Source: Marilutibacter chinensis (GTDB lineage Bacteria; Pseudomonadota; Gammaproteobacteria; Xanthomonadales; Xanthomonadaceae). Taken from it: a DNA stretch of 64,000 nt. The stretch lies in NCBI RefSeq assembly GCF_021725675.1, contig NZ_JAKJPO010000016.1, positions 47,448-111,447 on the forward strand. Reading direction: 5' to 3'. The notes beneath the pieces are model-generated. The model saw only the letters and a program-made list of their open reading frames with translations. It was not told the origin of the DNA and did not search any database. This document shows, piece by piece, positions 8,989-18,132 of this stretch. Each line of letters opens with the position of its first letter. Positions within the stretch are counted from its first letter, which is position 1. A program made the translations under genes and the position numbers.

Positions 8989-9339
8989 GCTGGACCCGCC
9001 GGGGCGGCGCTCGGCCGCTCCGCAGGGGGCGCAAAGTCTAACGCTGGCGGTGGCTTGCCACAAGGGAAGAACGGGATCGGTTCATCATCGGCGCGGGCGC
9101 TTCCCTGCGCCACGGCGGGACGCGTACCCGCGCCGTCGCGGAAACAGGTCTCTGACACGGAACTCGACGACCCGCTGCGCGATGCGGGCCTGCTGCCGAC
9201 GCTTTCAGCCGCGACACGAGGGCGCCCGGGCGTCGTCGCGGTCCCGGTGGGCCGGACGGGCATGGCACACTATGGACCTCAGCCGGCAGCGGCGACCTGC
9301 CGGTCGTCGACGGCGCCATCCGAGATCCGATCCAAGCCC

Positions 9340-11196
9340 ATGTCCTACCTGGTCCTTGCACGCAAGTGGCGCCCCCGGCGCTTCGCCGAACTGGTCGGGC
9401 AGGAGCATGTGGTGAAGGCGCTGACCAACGCGCTCGACTCCGGCCGCGTCCACCACGCCTTCCTGTTCACCGGTACCCGCGGCGTCGGCAAGACCACGAT
9501 CGCGCGCATCTTCGCCAAGTCGCTGAACTGCGAGCAGGGCACCTCGGCCGATCCCTGCGGCGAGTGCGCGGCGTGCAAGGACATCGACGCCGGTCGCTTC
9601 ATCGACCTGCTGGAGATCGACGCGGCCAGCAACACCGGTGTCGACGACGTCCGTGAGGTGATCGACAACGCCCAGTACATGCCCAGCCGCGGCCGGGTGA
9701 AGGTGTACCTGATCGACGAGGTGCACATGCTGTCCAAGAGCGCGTTCAACGCGCTGCTGAAGACCCTGGAGGAACCGCCGGGGCATGTGAAGTTCCTGCT
9801 CGCGACCACCGACCCGCAGAAGCTGCCGGTCACCGTGCTGTCGCGCTGCCTGCAGTTCAACCTCAAGCGGCTGGACGAAGCGCAGATCGGCGGACAGATC
9901 GAGAAGATCCTTGCAGCCGAAGGGATCGATGCCGAGCCGGGCGCGATCCGGCAGATCGCGCGCGGCGCCGACGGCAGCCTGCGCGACGGCCTCTCGCTGC
10001 TCGACCAGGCGATCGCCTACACCGGCGGCAGGCTCGACGCCGCCGCGGTGGCGGCGATGCTCGGCACCGTCGACCGGACCCGGGTCGGAGCGCTGCTGGC
10101 CGCGCTGGCCGACGGCGATGGCGAGCGCCTGCTGGCCGAGGTCGCGGCGTTGTCGGAGTTCTCGCCCGACTGGGGTGGCGTACTGGATGCGTTGTCGGAG
10201 GCGCTGCACCGGGTGCAGGTGCGGCAGCTGGTCGCCGGTGCCGAGGTCGAGGGCGACGGTGTCGATATCGACCGGCTCGCCTCCGCGATCCGTGCCGAGG
10301 TCATCCAGCTCTGGTACCAGATGGCGATCAACGGCCGCCGCGACCTGGGCTATGCGCCGAGCCCGCGTGCCGGTTTCGAGATGACCGTGCTGCGGATGCT
10401 GGCGTTCCGTCCGGCGGGCGAGGACGGCGACGAAGCCGCGCCTTCCGGGCGCCAGGAAAGCGCGCCACGACGTGCGGCGGCGGCTTCGACGGCGGGCGCG
10501 CAGTCTCCGCCGGCCGCCGTTGCGAACCGGTCCGCGGATCGACCCATTGACCGGCCCGGTGCCGGACAGGACAACCCGCTCCCGACCGCATCCGGCGTTG
10601 CGGCATCGCCCGATCAGGCAGGACCGACGGCGTCACCCGCACCCCAGGCCGAGCCGGCGGGCGAGACGCCGTCGGTTCCGTCGTCGCTGACGTCACGTGT
10701 CGAGAGCGGAACGCAAACGGATGCGCATCGCGGCCTCCATCCCGATAGCGCAGGCGCTGACGGCACGCATGCGAACGGCGCGGCCGCCCCGTCCCGGCAG
10801 ATCGAGGATGCCGACGACTGGCATGCCGTGGTGGATGGCCTGCAGTCGCTGAAGGGCCCCGCACGACTGCTGGCCGAGCACGCGGTATTCGTCGCTCACG
10901 CCGAAGGCGTATTGCGGCTGGCGCTGTCCGACCAGGACGAACACCTGCAGATCCCGATGACCGTGGAGCAGCTGGCGGTTGCGCTGGCGCCGGCTCTCGG
11001 CGAGGGCCTGCAGATCCGTTTCGAAACGGCCGCGCGCCTCGACGACTCGCTGCACGCGCGCAAGGCGCGGGCACGCGACGAGCGCCAGGCCGCGGCGGAG
11101 GAAGCATTTTTGAACGACCCGGACGTGCAGCGGCTGATCAGCCAGCACGGCGCGCGGGTCGTGCCCGATTCGATACGGCCTCTCGACGACGCCTGA
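9340..11196 (+). CDS. dnaX: DNA polymerase III subunit gamma/tau
   Basis: 618 aa. ATPase of the clamp loader; tau also tethers the polymerase cores and the helicase. N-terminal AAA+ module with Walker [11 protein letters not shown], zinc ligands in [12 protein letters not shown], Walker [10 protein letters not shown] and sensor 1 TTDPQK. Residues about 365-480 are an Ala/Pro-rich linker, then a C-terminal tau domain. I see no A-rich slippery site, so a separate gamma product by frameshifting is not predicted. ATG 9340 starts the invariant [12 protein letters not shown]. First gene of dnaX-ybaB-recR. Confidence 0.96.
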   Translation: MSYLVLARKWRPRRFAELVGQEHVVKALTNALDSGRVHHAFLFTGTRGVGKTTIARIFAKSLNCEQGTSADPCGECAACKDIDAGRFIDLLEIDAASNTGVDDVREVIDNAQYMPSRGRVKVYLIDEVHMLSKSAFNALLKTLEEPPGHVKFLLATTDPQKLPVTVLSRCLQFNLKRLDEAQIGGQIEKILAAEGIDAEPGAIRQIARGADGSLRDGLSLLDQAIAYTGGRLDAAAVAAMLGTVDRTRVGALLAALADGDGERLLAEVAALSEFSPDWGGVLDALSEALHRVQVRQLVAGAEVEGDGVDIDRLASAIRAEVIQLWYQMAINGRRDLGYAPSPRAGFEMTVLRMLAFRPAGEDGDEAAPSGRQESAPRRAAAASTAGAQSPPAAVANRSADRPIDRPGAGQDNPLPTASGVAASPDQAGPTASPAPQAEPAGETPSVPSSLTSRVESGTQTDAHRGLHPDSAGADGTHANGAAAPSRQIEDADDWHAVVDGLQSLKGPARLLAEHAVFVAHAEGVLRLALSDQDEHLQIPMTVEQLAVALAPALGEGLQIRFETAARLDDSLHARKARARDERQAAAEEAFLNDPDVQRLISQHGARVVPDSIRPLDDA

Positions 11197-11278
11197 GGAC
11201 CGTTCCATCCCCCTGCCGGAGCCGTCCCGATCGTGCGGTCACGGCATCTTCCACTTCCATACAAGCGAGCAAGCAATC

Positions 11279-11605
11279 ATGCGCGGAAACATCGCCCAAC
11301 TCATGCAGCAGGCGCAGAAGATGCAGGAGAACCTGCAGAAGGCGCAGGAAGAACTGGCCAAGCTCGAGGTCACCGGCAATGCCGGCGGCGGCATGGTCAA
11401 CGTGACCCTGACCGGCCGGATGGAGTGCCGCAAGGTGCGCATCGACCCGAGCGTGCTGTCGGATCCGGAAATGGCCGAGGACCTGATCGCCGCCGCAATC
11501 AACGATGCGGTCAACAAGGTCAACACCGAGTCGCAGTCGAGGATGGGGGCGGCCACCGCCGGCATGCCGATGCCGCCGGGGATGAAACTGCCGGGGATGT
11601 TCTGA
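11279..11605 (+). CDS. ybaB: YbaB/EbfC family nucleoid-associated protein
   Basis: 108 aa. Small dimeric DNA-binding protein of the nucleoid. It has the family layout: a helical N-terminus rich in Gln/Met/Lys ([20 protein letters not shown]), a central beta-sheet with [11 protein letters not shown], and a Met/Pro-rich C-terminus ([14 protein letters not shown]). Its position between dnaX and recR is conserved in many proteobacteria. Confidence 0.95.
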   Translation: MRGNIAQLMQQAQKMQENLQKAQEELAKLEVTGNAGGGMVNVTLTGRMECRKVRIDPSVLSDPEMAEDLIAAAINDAVNKVNTESQSRMGAATAGMPMPPGMKLPGMF

Positions 11606-11735
11606 TGCGAACGGTGTGGCGCCCTGTCGCCACATCCGCGTCGCCGATCGGAAGCATGTCCTTCATCGGCGGCCGCACCATGCGGTCGGCGCGGTGCGCG
11701 CATATGTTCCGGTGCGGCGCGGGTACATTCCGGCG

Positions 11736-12332
11736 ATGAGCTCCCTGCTCGAACAATTGATCGACGCCTTCCGCGTTCTGCCCGGCGTCGGGCAGAAATC
11801 GGCCCAGCGGATGGCCTACCACGTGCTCGAACGCGAGCGCGAGGGCGGTCTGCGGCTGTCCCAGGCGCTGTCCGAGGCGGTCGCGAAGATCGGCCACTGC
11901 GTGCGCTGCCGCGACTTCAGCGAGACCGAGGTCTGCACGACCTGCGCCAGCGCCTCGCGCGATGCGCACCAGTTGTGCGTGGTCGAGACACCCGCCGACC
12001 GTCTCGCGATCGAGCAGGCGACCGGCTACCGGGGACTGTACTTCGTGCTGCAGGGGCGGCTGTCGCCACTGGACGGGATCGGCCCGCGTGAGCTCGGTCT
12101 CGATGTCCTCGGTGCGCGCCTGGCCGAGGGCGAGGTGCAGGAGTTGATCATCGCGACCAACCCGACCGTCGAAGGCGAGGCGACCGCGCACTATCTGTCC
12201 CAGCTGGCGCGCGGGCACGGAGTGCGGCCCAGCCGTCTCGCCCATGGCCTGCCGCTTGGAGGCGAACTGGAATACGTCGATCGCGGCACGCTGTCGCACG
12301 CCTTCGGCAGCAGGACCGAGATCCGGGACTAG
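11736..12332 (+). CDS. recR: Recombination protein RecR
   Basis: 198 aa. With RecO and RecF loads RecA at gaps. N-terminal helix-hairpin-helix ([15 protein letters not shown]), the Cys4 zinc finger CVRC--------CTTC, a Toprim domain ([27 protein letters not shown]) and the C-terminal [22 protein letters not shown] 11736 is the family start. recO is also in this window, at 45.5 kb. Confidence 0.96.
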   Translation: MSSLLEQLIDAFRVLPGVGQKSAQRMAYHVLEREREGGLRLSQALSEAVAKIGHCVRCRDFSETEVCTTCASASRDAHQLCVVETPADRLAIEQATGYRGLYFVLQGRLSPLDGIGPRELGLDVLGARLAEGEVQELIIATNPTVEGEATAHYLSQLARGHGVRPSRLAHGLPLGGELEYVDRGTLSHAFGSRTEIRD

Positions 12333-12394
12333 GTTTTCGGGATCCGCCGGCGCGACGCCGTATTCTTGCAGTCCCGAATCGCGGATCCCGAGCC

Positions 12395-12742
12395 ATGACC
12401 GACACCATCTTCCACAAGATCATCCGTCGCGAGATCCCTGCCGACATCGTCTACGAGGACGATCACCTGATCGCGTTCCGCGACATCGCCCCGCAGGCGC
12501 CGGTGCACGTGCTGTTCGTGCCGAAGACCGACATCGCGACGCTCAACGACGTGCGGTCGGACCACGCAGTCATCATCGGCCGGCTCGCGGTCGCGGCCGC
12601 CGGGTATGCGAAGGCGCAGGGCCTCGCCGAGGATGGCTACCGTCTCGTGATGAACTGCAACGAATACGGCGGCCAGACCGTGTTCCAGCTCCACCTGCAT
12701 CTGCTCGCCGGCGCGCAGTTGGGGCATTTCGGTACGCCGTAG
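12395..12742 (+). CDS. HIT family nucleotide-binding protein (HINT type)
   Basis: 115 aa. Histidine-triad protein of the HINT branch, likely a purine nucleoside phosphoramidase. The catalytic triad HLHLHLL is at about residues 98-104; FHKIIRREIPADIVYED at the N-terminus is typical. It ends 5 bp before the stop of the convergent HAD gene, leaving no room for a terminator between them. Confidence 0.93.
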   Translation: MTDTIFHKIIRREIPADIVYEDDHLIAFRDIAPQAPVHVLFVPKTDIATLNDVRSDHAVIIGRLAVAAAGYAKAQGLAEDGYRLVMNCNEYGGQTVFQLHLHLLAGAQLGHFGTP

Positions 12743-12747
12743 GTCGC

Positions 12748-13359
12748 CTATCCGTCTGCTGCGGCCGTCATCGGCTCCCAGCGGTAGCTGCGGTGGTGGG
12801 CCAGTGCGAGCATCGCATGATCCTCGCTGCTGTCGCCGTAGGCATGCACGGCCTGGAAGTCCGTCAGCCGATACCGCTTCAGTACCCGTCGCGCCTTGTG
12901 GATGCCGCAGCAGTCGCGTCCCCGGTAGCGACCGGTGAAACGCCCATCGCGGTGGCCGAGCTGCGAGCAGATCAATGCCACGCCGTGCTGCCGGCACCAG
13001 TGGCGCAGGTAGAGGTCGATCGAGGCGGAGACGATCGCCACGGTGTCGCCGCGGGCCTGATGCCAGCGGATGCGCTCGAGCGCGTGCGGACGGACGAAGT
13101 CCGGCAAGGTATCGCGGGCGTAGCGCTCGGCGGCCGTGGCCAGCGCCCGACGTTCCAGTCCGGTCAGGCCGACCCGTACCACCGCCGCGCGCAGCGTCCG
13201 CGCCGGCACGATCTTCAGCCGGTAGTAGCCGAACGCCAGCGGCGCCAGCAGCAGGCCGCCCCAGCGCAGGCGGCTCGCAGGGAGGTTCGCCTTGAGGAAG
13301 GTCGAGAAGGTGTCGCGGTCGGTGACGGTGTGATCGAAATCGAACAGCGCCAGATCCAT
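12748..13359 (-). CDS. HAD-IB family hydrolase (phosphatidylglycerophosphatase C-like)
   Basis: 203 aa. Motif I DFDHTVTDRDTF with the nucleophilic Asp, motif II VSAS, motif III region with K, and YGDSSED as motif IV. A short hydrophobic hairpin (WGGLLLAPLAFGYY) early in the cap resembles PgpC and related membrane-associated phosphatases, so a lipid phosphate substrate is plausible but not shown. ATG 13359 follows GAAGG by 6 nt; the TTG at 13365 is less likely. Confidence 0.8.
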   Translation of the reverse strand: MDLALFDFDHTVTDRDTFSTFLKANLPASRLRWGGLLLAPLAFGYYRLKIVPARTLRAAVVRVGLTGLERRALATAAERYARDTLPDFVRPHALERIRWHQARGDTVAIVSASIDLYLRHWCRQHGVALICSQLGHRDGRFTGRYRGRDCCGIHKARRVLKRYRLTDFQAVHAYGDSSEDHAMLALAHHRSYRWEPMTAAADG

Positions 13360-13386
13360 CTGCAACCTTCGAAGAGTCGGGTCATA

Positions 13387-13501
13387 GCCCCCTAAAGTCA
13401 GGGGGCAATTCGCGCGCGGCGCGAACGGGGGCGGAAGAGCATCGGCGGGGCGGAAATCTGCGCAGCAGATTTCGGGGTTTACCGAGCGAAGCCCGGTAAA
13501 C
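13387..13501. repeat. Bipartite palindromic intergenic repeat, copy 1
   Basis: First hairpin CCCCCT-aaagtc-AGGGGG (core of 13387-13406), about 47 nt, then hairpin GAAATCTGC-gca-GCAGATTTC (13453-13473) followed by CGGGG, and a third stem GTTTACCG...CGGTAAAC (13477-13501). The first two parts recur in the same order at 27584-27680. The last two stems may also end the minus-strand operon. Confidence 0.6.
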
Positions 13502-13504
13502 GCC

Positions 13505-13996
13505 TCACCACCAGCCCCACCACGGCCACGGCGCCGGGTGGGTGATCACGTCGACCTGCTCGCGGACCGGCCACAGGTAGACGACGTCGGCCTCGACCAT
13601 CGGAAAGCGGTAGTTGTAGCCGCCGATCTGGCGGTTCTCGTAGCCGGCGATGCGGCCGGTGAAGGTGACCTCGCGGCCGGGCTCGAACACCGCCGGGTCG
13701 TAGAAGCCATTGCGGCAGGCGATGAAGCGGCCGCCGGTCTCATCGGAGGCCCAGTACGGTCGTGCGTTGGCGTTGAGCCGGGTCGACAGCATCTCGAAGC
13801 AGGTCCGGTTCTCCTTCGGCTCGACCTGGATCACGCGGCCGCCCCAGCGCACCACGGCGCCGCTCATCTCGCTGTCCACCGCCATGCGCGGGGTGATCGG
13901 GTTGTATTCCCCCTGCAGCGGCTGTGGCTGGGTCGCGCAACCGGCGACCAGCGCGGCGGCCAGGACGGTGACTGACAGTCTTGGACGAAGCTTCAT
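13505..13996 (-). CDS. Slp family outer-membrane lipoprotein
   Basis: 163 aa. Lipoprotein signal with lipobox LVAGC at about residues 17-21. The mature part fits the Slp family: YNPITP near the start, VRWGGRVIQVEPKENRTCFEML, and GREVTFTGRIAGYENRQIGGY--RFPMVEA----LWP. Probably anchored in the outer membrane facing the periplasm; function unknown. It ends in an unusual Trp/Pro tail (PWPWWGWW). Its ATG overlaps the stop of the transglutaminase gene (ATGA), placing it as the last gene of the MoxR operon. Confidence 0.88.
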   Translation of the reverse strand: MKLRPRLSVTVLAAALVAGCATQPQPLQGEYNPITPRMAVDSEMSGAVVRWGGRVIQVEPKENRTCFEMLSTRLNANARPYWASDETGGRFIACRNGFYDPAVFEPGREVTFTGRIAGYENRQIGGYNYRFPMVEADVVYLWPVREQVDVITHPAPWPWWGWW

Positions 13997-16023
13997 CGGT
14001 GTTCTCCCGGAATACGTGGGCGTTGCGGGCGGTGGCGGCGCAGGGCGCGGATCAGGGCCTTCAGGCGGGTCCGTTCCCCCGGTCCGGCCTGACCGCCAGC
14101 GTAGCGCCATTCGGCGAAACGTTGGCTGAGTCCGTTCAGCTCGGGTCCAAGGTCCGGGCGGGCCGCAGCGACGCGCCGCGCCCAGTCGCCGGCGGTTTCG
14201 TGCGCGGCGCGGGCAAGGCCGAGCCGCGCGTAGCGACGGTCGAGGCGATGCCAGGCGCGCAGCAGCGGGTCGCGCTCGCGCTCGCCACGGTGACTCAGCC
14301 AGGCCATCCACAGCACCGCGATCGCGGCGGCGAGTGCGAACAGCAGGATCATCTGCCGCGGCTCGAGCCGGTCGATGCCGAGCGGTTGCAACAGATGGCG
14401 CTGGCGGTCGGCGTCGAAGCCGAGCACGAAGTCGTTCCAGCCGCGCCGCAGCCAGTCGCTCAGCTCGAACGCCGGGGTGACGTTGGCGAGGCCGCCGAAC
14501 AGCCCGCCGGCGCCCGGCGCACGGTCGGCGAGCGTGTCGTAGATGCGCTCCGGCGCGACCGCCGCGGTCGGGTCGACGCGGATCCAGCCGCGCTCCGGCA
14601 GCCATACCTCGGCCCAGGCGTGCGCATCGGAGCGCCTGACCAGCCAGTAGTCGCCGATCCGGTTGTAATAGCCGCCGGTATAGCCGGTGACGACGCGCGC
14701 GGGAATGCCGGCGCCGCGCATCAGCACGACGAACGCGCTGCTGAAGTGCTCGCAGAAGCCGGCCTTGTGGTCGAACAGGAACTCATCGACCGAGTGCCGG
14801 CCCGGCAGCGGCGTGGTCAGGGTGTAGGCGAACTCGCGACGGATCCAGTCCAGCGCGCGGCGCACGATCGCGGCGTCGTCGCGCCCGGCCTCGCGCCGCC
14901 ACTGCCGGGCCAGCGCCAGCGTGCGCGGGTTGTAGCCGTCGGGCAGAGCCAACGCGCGCTGGCGGAGCACCGCGCCGAGGTCGGCGTCGTAGCGGGCCGG
15001 AGGTGCCGAGCGCATCCGCCAGCGGGTGAGCGAGGTCAGCGGACGCGGCGAGAACAGGCTGTGGTCGATCGCCAGGCGGCTGTCGTCCGGGGCCGAGCGC
15101 AGCAGGTCGAGCGCGACCAGCAGGCGGTCGTCGGTCGGCTCGACCTCGATCTCGTAGTCCCAGCCGGGTGTCGCCGGCTCCATCGGCGCCGGCGGCAGCC
15201 CGCGCAGCCAGCGCGGCTGGGTCCATTCGCGGCCATCGAAATCCCACAGCACGGGCCCGCGCCAGTACATCTGCGACGTCGGCGGGGCCTGACCGAAGAA
15301 TTTCACCCGCAACGTCGGGGTGTCGTCGGCCATCAGGTCCACCCACTCGCCCGGCCGCATGCTGTCGGACAGGCCGGGCCGCGCCAGCGAGCGCTCGGGA
15401 ATGCCCCACAGCGGATTGCCCAGGCGCGGGAACAGCCAGAACGCCGCCAGCGCCAGTGGCAGACCGATCGCGAGCAGGCGCCCGATCGCGGTGAAGCGCC
15501 GCCAGTCCAGTGCCGGACTGCCGGGGTCGCCGGCCTCGATGTCGGCCAGCCGCTGCAGCGTCGTCAGCGCCACCACCGAGGCGACCAGCCCGGACAGCAG
15601 GCTCAGCGGACCCTGGTCGAGCAGGAACGTTGCGAACGGTGCGAACAGCGCGAATCCGAGCAGGCTGCGGGCATCGCGCAGGCTGTAGGTCTCCGCCGGC
15701 TTGGCCGCGATCATCGCCGCCAGAAGCGCGCAACCGACATCGCGGCCGATGCTGAAGCCGGTCATCGCCATCACCACGCCGACCAGCGCCAACGCCAGCA
15801 GCGAGCGCAGCAGGCCCGGCATCGGCTGCCGCCACGACACCGCGGTCATCAGCACCGCGGTGAGCGCGACCAGGATGCCGATGCGCGGCGGCAGTTGCAG
15901 CAGCAGCGGCAGCAGGCACAGCGCGGCGGTGCCCAGCACGGCGACACGGGTGCCGGTATCGAGCCGCTCGCCGGTGGCGCGGCGGGGCATGACGGCCTGC
16001 GCGACCCCGGAGGCGCTAGCCAT
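13993..16023 (-). CDS. DUF3488/transglutaminase-like membrane protein (TgpA type)
   Basis: 676 aa. Integral membrane protein: about six hydrophobic segments between residues 25 and 190 (DUF3488), a periplasmic transglutaminase-like domain at about 390-480 with the Cys-His-Asp triad (KAGFCEHFSSAFVVLMR; SDAHAWAEVWLPERGWIRVDPT), a further membrane helix near 560 (MILLFALAAAIAVLWMAWL) and a cytoplasmic tail with a DUF4129-like pattern. Pseudomonas TgpA is essential, but the substrate of the family is unknown. Overlaps DUF58 upstream by 8 bp. Confidence 0.92.
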   Translation of the reverse strand: MASASGVAQAVMPRRATGERLDTGTRVAVLGTAALCLLPLLLQLPPRIGILVALTAVLMTAVSWRQPMPGLLRSLLALALVGVVMAMTGFSIGRDVGCALLAAMIAAKPAETYSLRDARSLLGFALFAPFATFLLDQGPLSLLSGLVASVVALTTLQRLADIEAGDPGSPALDWRRFTAIGRLLAIGLPLALAAFWLFPRLGNPLWGIPERSLARPGLSDSMRPGEWVDLMADDTPTLRVKFFGQAPPTSQMYWRGPVLWDFDGREWTQPRWLRGLPPAPMEPATPGWDYEIEVEPTDDRLLVALDLLRSAPDDSRLAIDHSLFSPRPLTSLTRWRMRSAPPARYDADLGAVLRQRALALPDGYNPRTLALARQWRREAGRDDAAIVRRALDWIRREFAYTLTTPLPGRHSVDEFLFDHKAGFCEHFSSAFVVLMRGAGIPARVVTGYTGGYYNRIGDYWLVRRSDAHAWAEVWLPERGWIRVDPTAAVAPERIYDTLADRAPGAGGLFGGLANVTPAFELSDWLRRGWNDFVLGFDADRQRHLLQPLGIDRLEPRQMILLFALAAAIAVLWMAWLSHRGERERDPLLRAWHRLDRRYARLGLARAAHETAGDWARRVAAARPDLGPELNGLSQRFAEWRYAGGQAGPGERTRLKALIRALRRHRPQRPRIPGEHR

Positions 16024-17083
16024 GAGGCATCAGCGCCAGTGCGCGCAGGCAGGCATGGCGGTGCTGGACGCCATGATCCGGACCCAGGCCGGGCTGTCCC
16101 GGCAAGGCGAGGCGGTAGCGCCGCCCCTCGCGCTCGGCGAGGTCGACCCAGCGCGCGAGACGTGCGATCCGGTGTTCGTAGCCCAGGCCCACGGTGGCCT
16201 GCCAGTCGAGCACGACCTCCGCGCCGAGCGGCTGCTCGTATTCGCGCACCATCAGCCGGTCGCGTCGCGCCGAGGCCTTCCAGGCGATCGCCCGGCGGGT
16301 GTCGCCGCTGCGGTAGTCGCGCAGATGATGGACATCCTCGCCGCTGGATTTCAGCTGCGATCGGGTGGCCTCGCCGCGGCCGTCGGGCAACGCCGGGCCG
16401 GCGGCTTCGGGGGCCGGATAGACCAGCAGCGGTGCCTGCGGCCACACGTAGGCCCATGCGCGGGCGAGGCCCAGCGGCCGGGTGGTCGAGATGCGCAGGC
16501 GCGGGACCTCGAGCCAGCCGCGATGCGTGGTCGGCAACTCGATGTCGGCCTCGCCCCGGTACGCGGTGAGGTTGAGCACTTCGCCACGGCTGGCGTGCGG
16601 CATCGCCTCCTCCCAGTCCACCTGCAAACCACGACGGGCGCGGCCCGGCCTGGCGCGCGCATGCACGCGCAGGCGGAGCGGAGTGCCGGCAGGCACCGGC
16701 TCCGCGTCGATCGCGAGGATTTCCAGGCCGCTGAGCTGCAACTGCGCGGCGATCAGGCTGGCCAGCCCGGCACCGGCCAGCAGCAGCGCCAGCAGCAGCG
16801 CCGGATTGTTGTTGTAGTTCAACGCGCCCATGCCCATCACTGCCAGCAGCGCCGCGTAGAACAGGCCGAAACGGGTCGGCAGCACATAGATGCGGCGACG
16901 GTCGAACGTCGCGGGCAGCGGCTCGGGTTCGCGCGGGCGCGCCCAGCGCAGCGCCCGTTCGCGCAGGCGTCCGAACGCCACCGTCGTCGGCGCCAGGCGG
17001 GAAACCGGTTCAGTCACGGCCCCGGAAACCCCGGCCGCAGCGTCCCGGAGCGGCGATCGTCGACCGTGTCGACGACCGGGCAC
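16016..17083 (-). CDS. DUF58 domain protein of a MoxR system
   Basis: 355 aa if started at GTG 17083; 333 aa if at GTG 17017 (MTEPVSRL). Neither has a strong ribosome site. Two membrane helices at about 73-110 (FGLFYAALLAVMGMGALNY; ALLLALLLAGAGLASLI) precede a beta-rich region and the DUF58 signature SSGEDVHHLRDYRSGD--RAIAWKASAR at about 260-295. DUF58 proteins are thought to be partners of MoxR ATPases and resemble von Willebrand A domains. Sandwiched between MoxR and the transglutaminase. Confidence 0.9.
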   Translation of the reverse strand: MPGRRHGRRSPLRDAAAGVSGAVTEPVSRLAPTTVAFGRLRERALRWARPREPEPLPATFDRRRIYVLPTRFGLFYAALLAVMGMGALNYNNNPALLLALLLAGAGLASLIAAQLQLSGLEILAIDAEPVPAGTPLRLRVHARARPGRARRGLQVDWEEAMPHASRGEVLNLTAYRGEADIELPTTHRGWLEVPRLRISTTRPLGLARAWAYVWPQAPLLVYPAPEAAGPALPDGRGEATRSQLKSSGEDVHHLRDYRSGDTRRAIAWKASARRDRLMVREYEQPLGAEVVLDWQATVGLGYEHRIARLARWVDLAEREGRRYRLALPGQPGLGPDHGVQHRHACLRALALMPHG

Positions 17084-17095
17084 GCGGCACGGCCA

Positions 17096-18049
17096 TCAGT
17101 CCACCGGCACCGCGTGCAGGATCGACTTGGCCAGCGCGGCGTCGCTGCCGGCATCGGCGTCGGCGACCAGGCGGTGCGCGGCGACCGGAATGAAGAGGCT
17201 CTGTACGTCTTCCGGCAGCACGTGCTGCCGTCCGAGCAGCAGGGCGTGCGCACGGGCGGCGCGCAGCAGCGCGAGGCCGGCGCGCGGCGACAGGCCGACG
17301 CGCACCCCGGGATGCTTGCGGCTCTGCGCGAGCAGGGACTGCACGTAGCCGATCAGCGCCTCGCTGGCATGTACCGAAGCTGCGGCCTCGCGCGCGGCCA
17401 GCACCTCCTCGCTGCCGAGCAGCGGGTGGCTGCGTGCGATCAGGGTGCGGCGGTCGGCGCCGGCGAGCAGATCGCGTTCGGTCCTGTCGTCCGGATAGCC
17501 GAGGCTCAGCCGCAACAGGAAGCGGTCCAACTGCGAGTCGGGCAGCGGATAGGTGCCCGACAGGTCGACCGGGTTCTGCGTCGCGATGACGAAGAACGGC
17601 TCCTCCAATCGGTGGGTGGTGCCATCGACGGTCACCTGGTGCTCGGCCATCGCCTCGAGCAACGCGCTTTGGGTGCGCGGCGGCGCGCGATTGATCTCGT
17701 CGGCCAGCAGCACCTGGGTGAACACCGGGCCGGGATGGAATTCGAACCGACGGCTCTGGGCATCGAACACCGACACGCCGACCACGTCGGCCGGCAGCAG
17801 GTCGGAGGTGAACTGCACGCGCTGGAACTCGAGGCCGAGCGTCGCCGCGAGCGCATGCGCGAGGGTCGTCTTGCCGAGTCCGGGCAGATCCTCGATCAGC
17901 AGGTGACCGTCGGACAGCAGCGCGACGAAGGCGAGGCGGACCTCGAGCGGTTTGCCCAGCACCAGCGTGTTGACCTGAGTCATCGCACGGTCAAGTGCCG
18001 CGCGCAGGTCATCGGTTAGCATGACGGCCCTTGCGGGGGTCGAGGCCAT
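17096..18049 (-). CDS. MoxR family AAA+ ATPase
   Basis: 317 aa. Chaperone-like ATPase of the MoxR clade. Walker A DLPGLGKTTLAH, Walker B VLLADEINRAPP, sensor 1 ATQNP, and the family motif LPDSQLDRFLLRL. ATG 18049 lies 6 nt after GGAG. The four genes 18049 to 13505 (MoxR, DUF58, transglutaminase, Slp lipoprotein) are packed head to tail with overlaps or a gap of 12 bp or slightly more, one operon. Confidence 0.93.
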   Translation of the reverse strand: MASTPARAVMLTDDLRAALDRAMTQVNTLVLGKPLEVRLAFVALLSDGHLLIEDLPGLGKTTLAHALAATLGLEFQRVQFTSDLLPADVVGVSVFDAQSRRFEFHPGPVFTQVLLADEINRAPPRTQSALLEAMAEHQVTVDGTTHRLEEPFFVIATQNPVDLSGTYPLPDSQLDRFLLRLSLGYPDDRTERDLLAGADRRTLIARSHPLLGSEEVLAAREAAASVHASEALIGYVQSLLAQSRKHPGVRVGLSPRAGLALLRAARAHALLLGRQHVLPEDVQSLFIPVAAHRLVADADAGSDAALAKSILHAVPVD

Positions 18050-18132
18050 TCGCTTCTCCTCTGCGATCCGAACCGCGGGCAGGGCGTCGCCGCCCTCCCC
18101 GGAACATTCCGAGTGTAGCGAGGTCCAGTGGC

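Noticed and set aside
9340..11196. Programmed frameshift in dnaX
   Set aside because: No A AAA AAG-like slippery run seen in the gene.
13981..16569. 862-codon plus-strand open frame across the transglutaminase and DUF58 genes
   Set aside because: It is the antisense frame of two clear genes; composition is Arg/Gln/His-rich without domains. Such long antisense frames are normal at this GC content.
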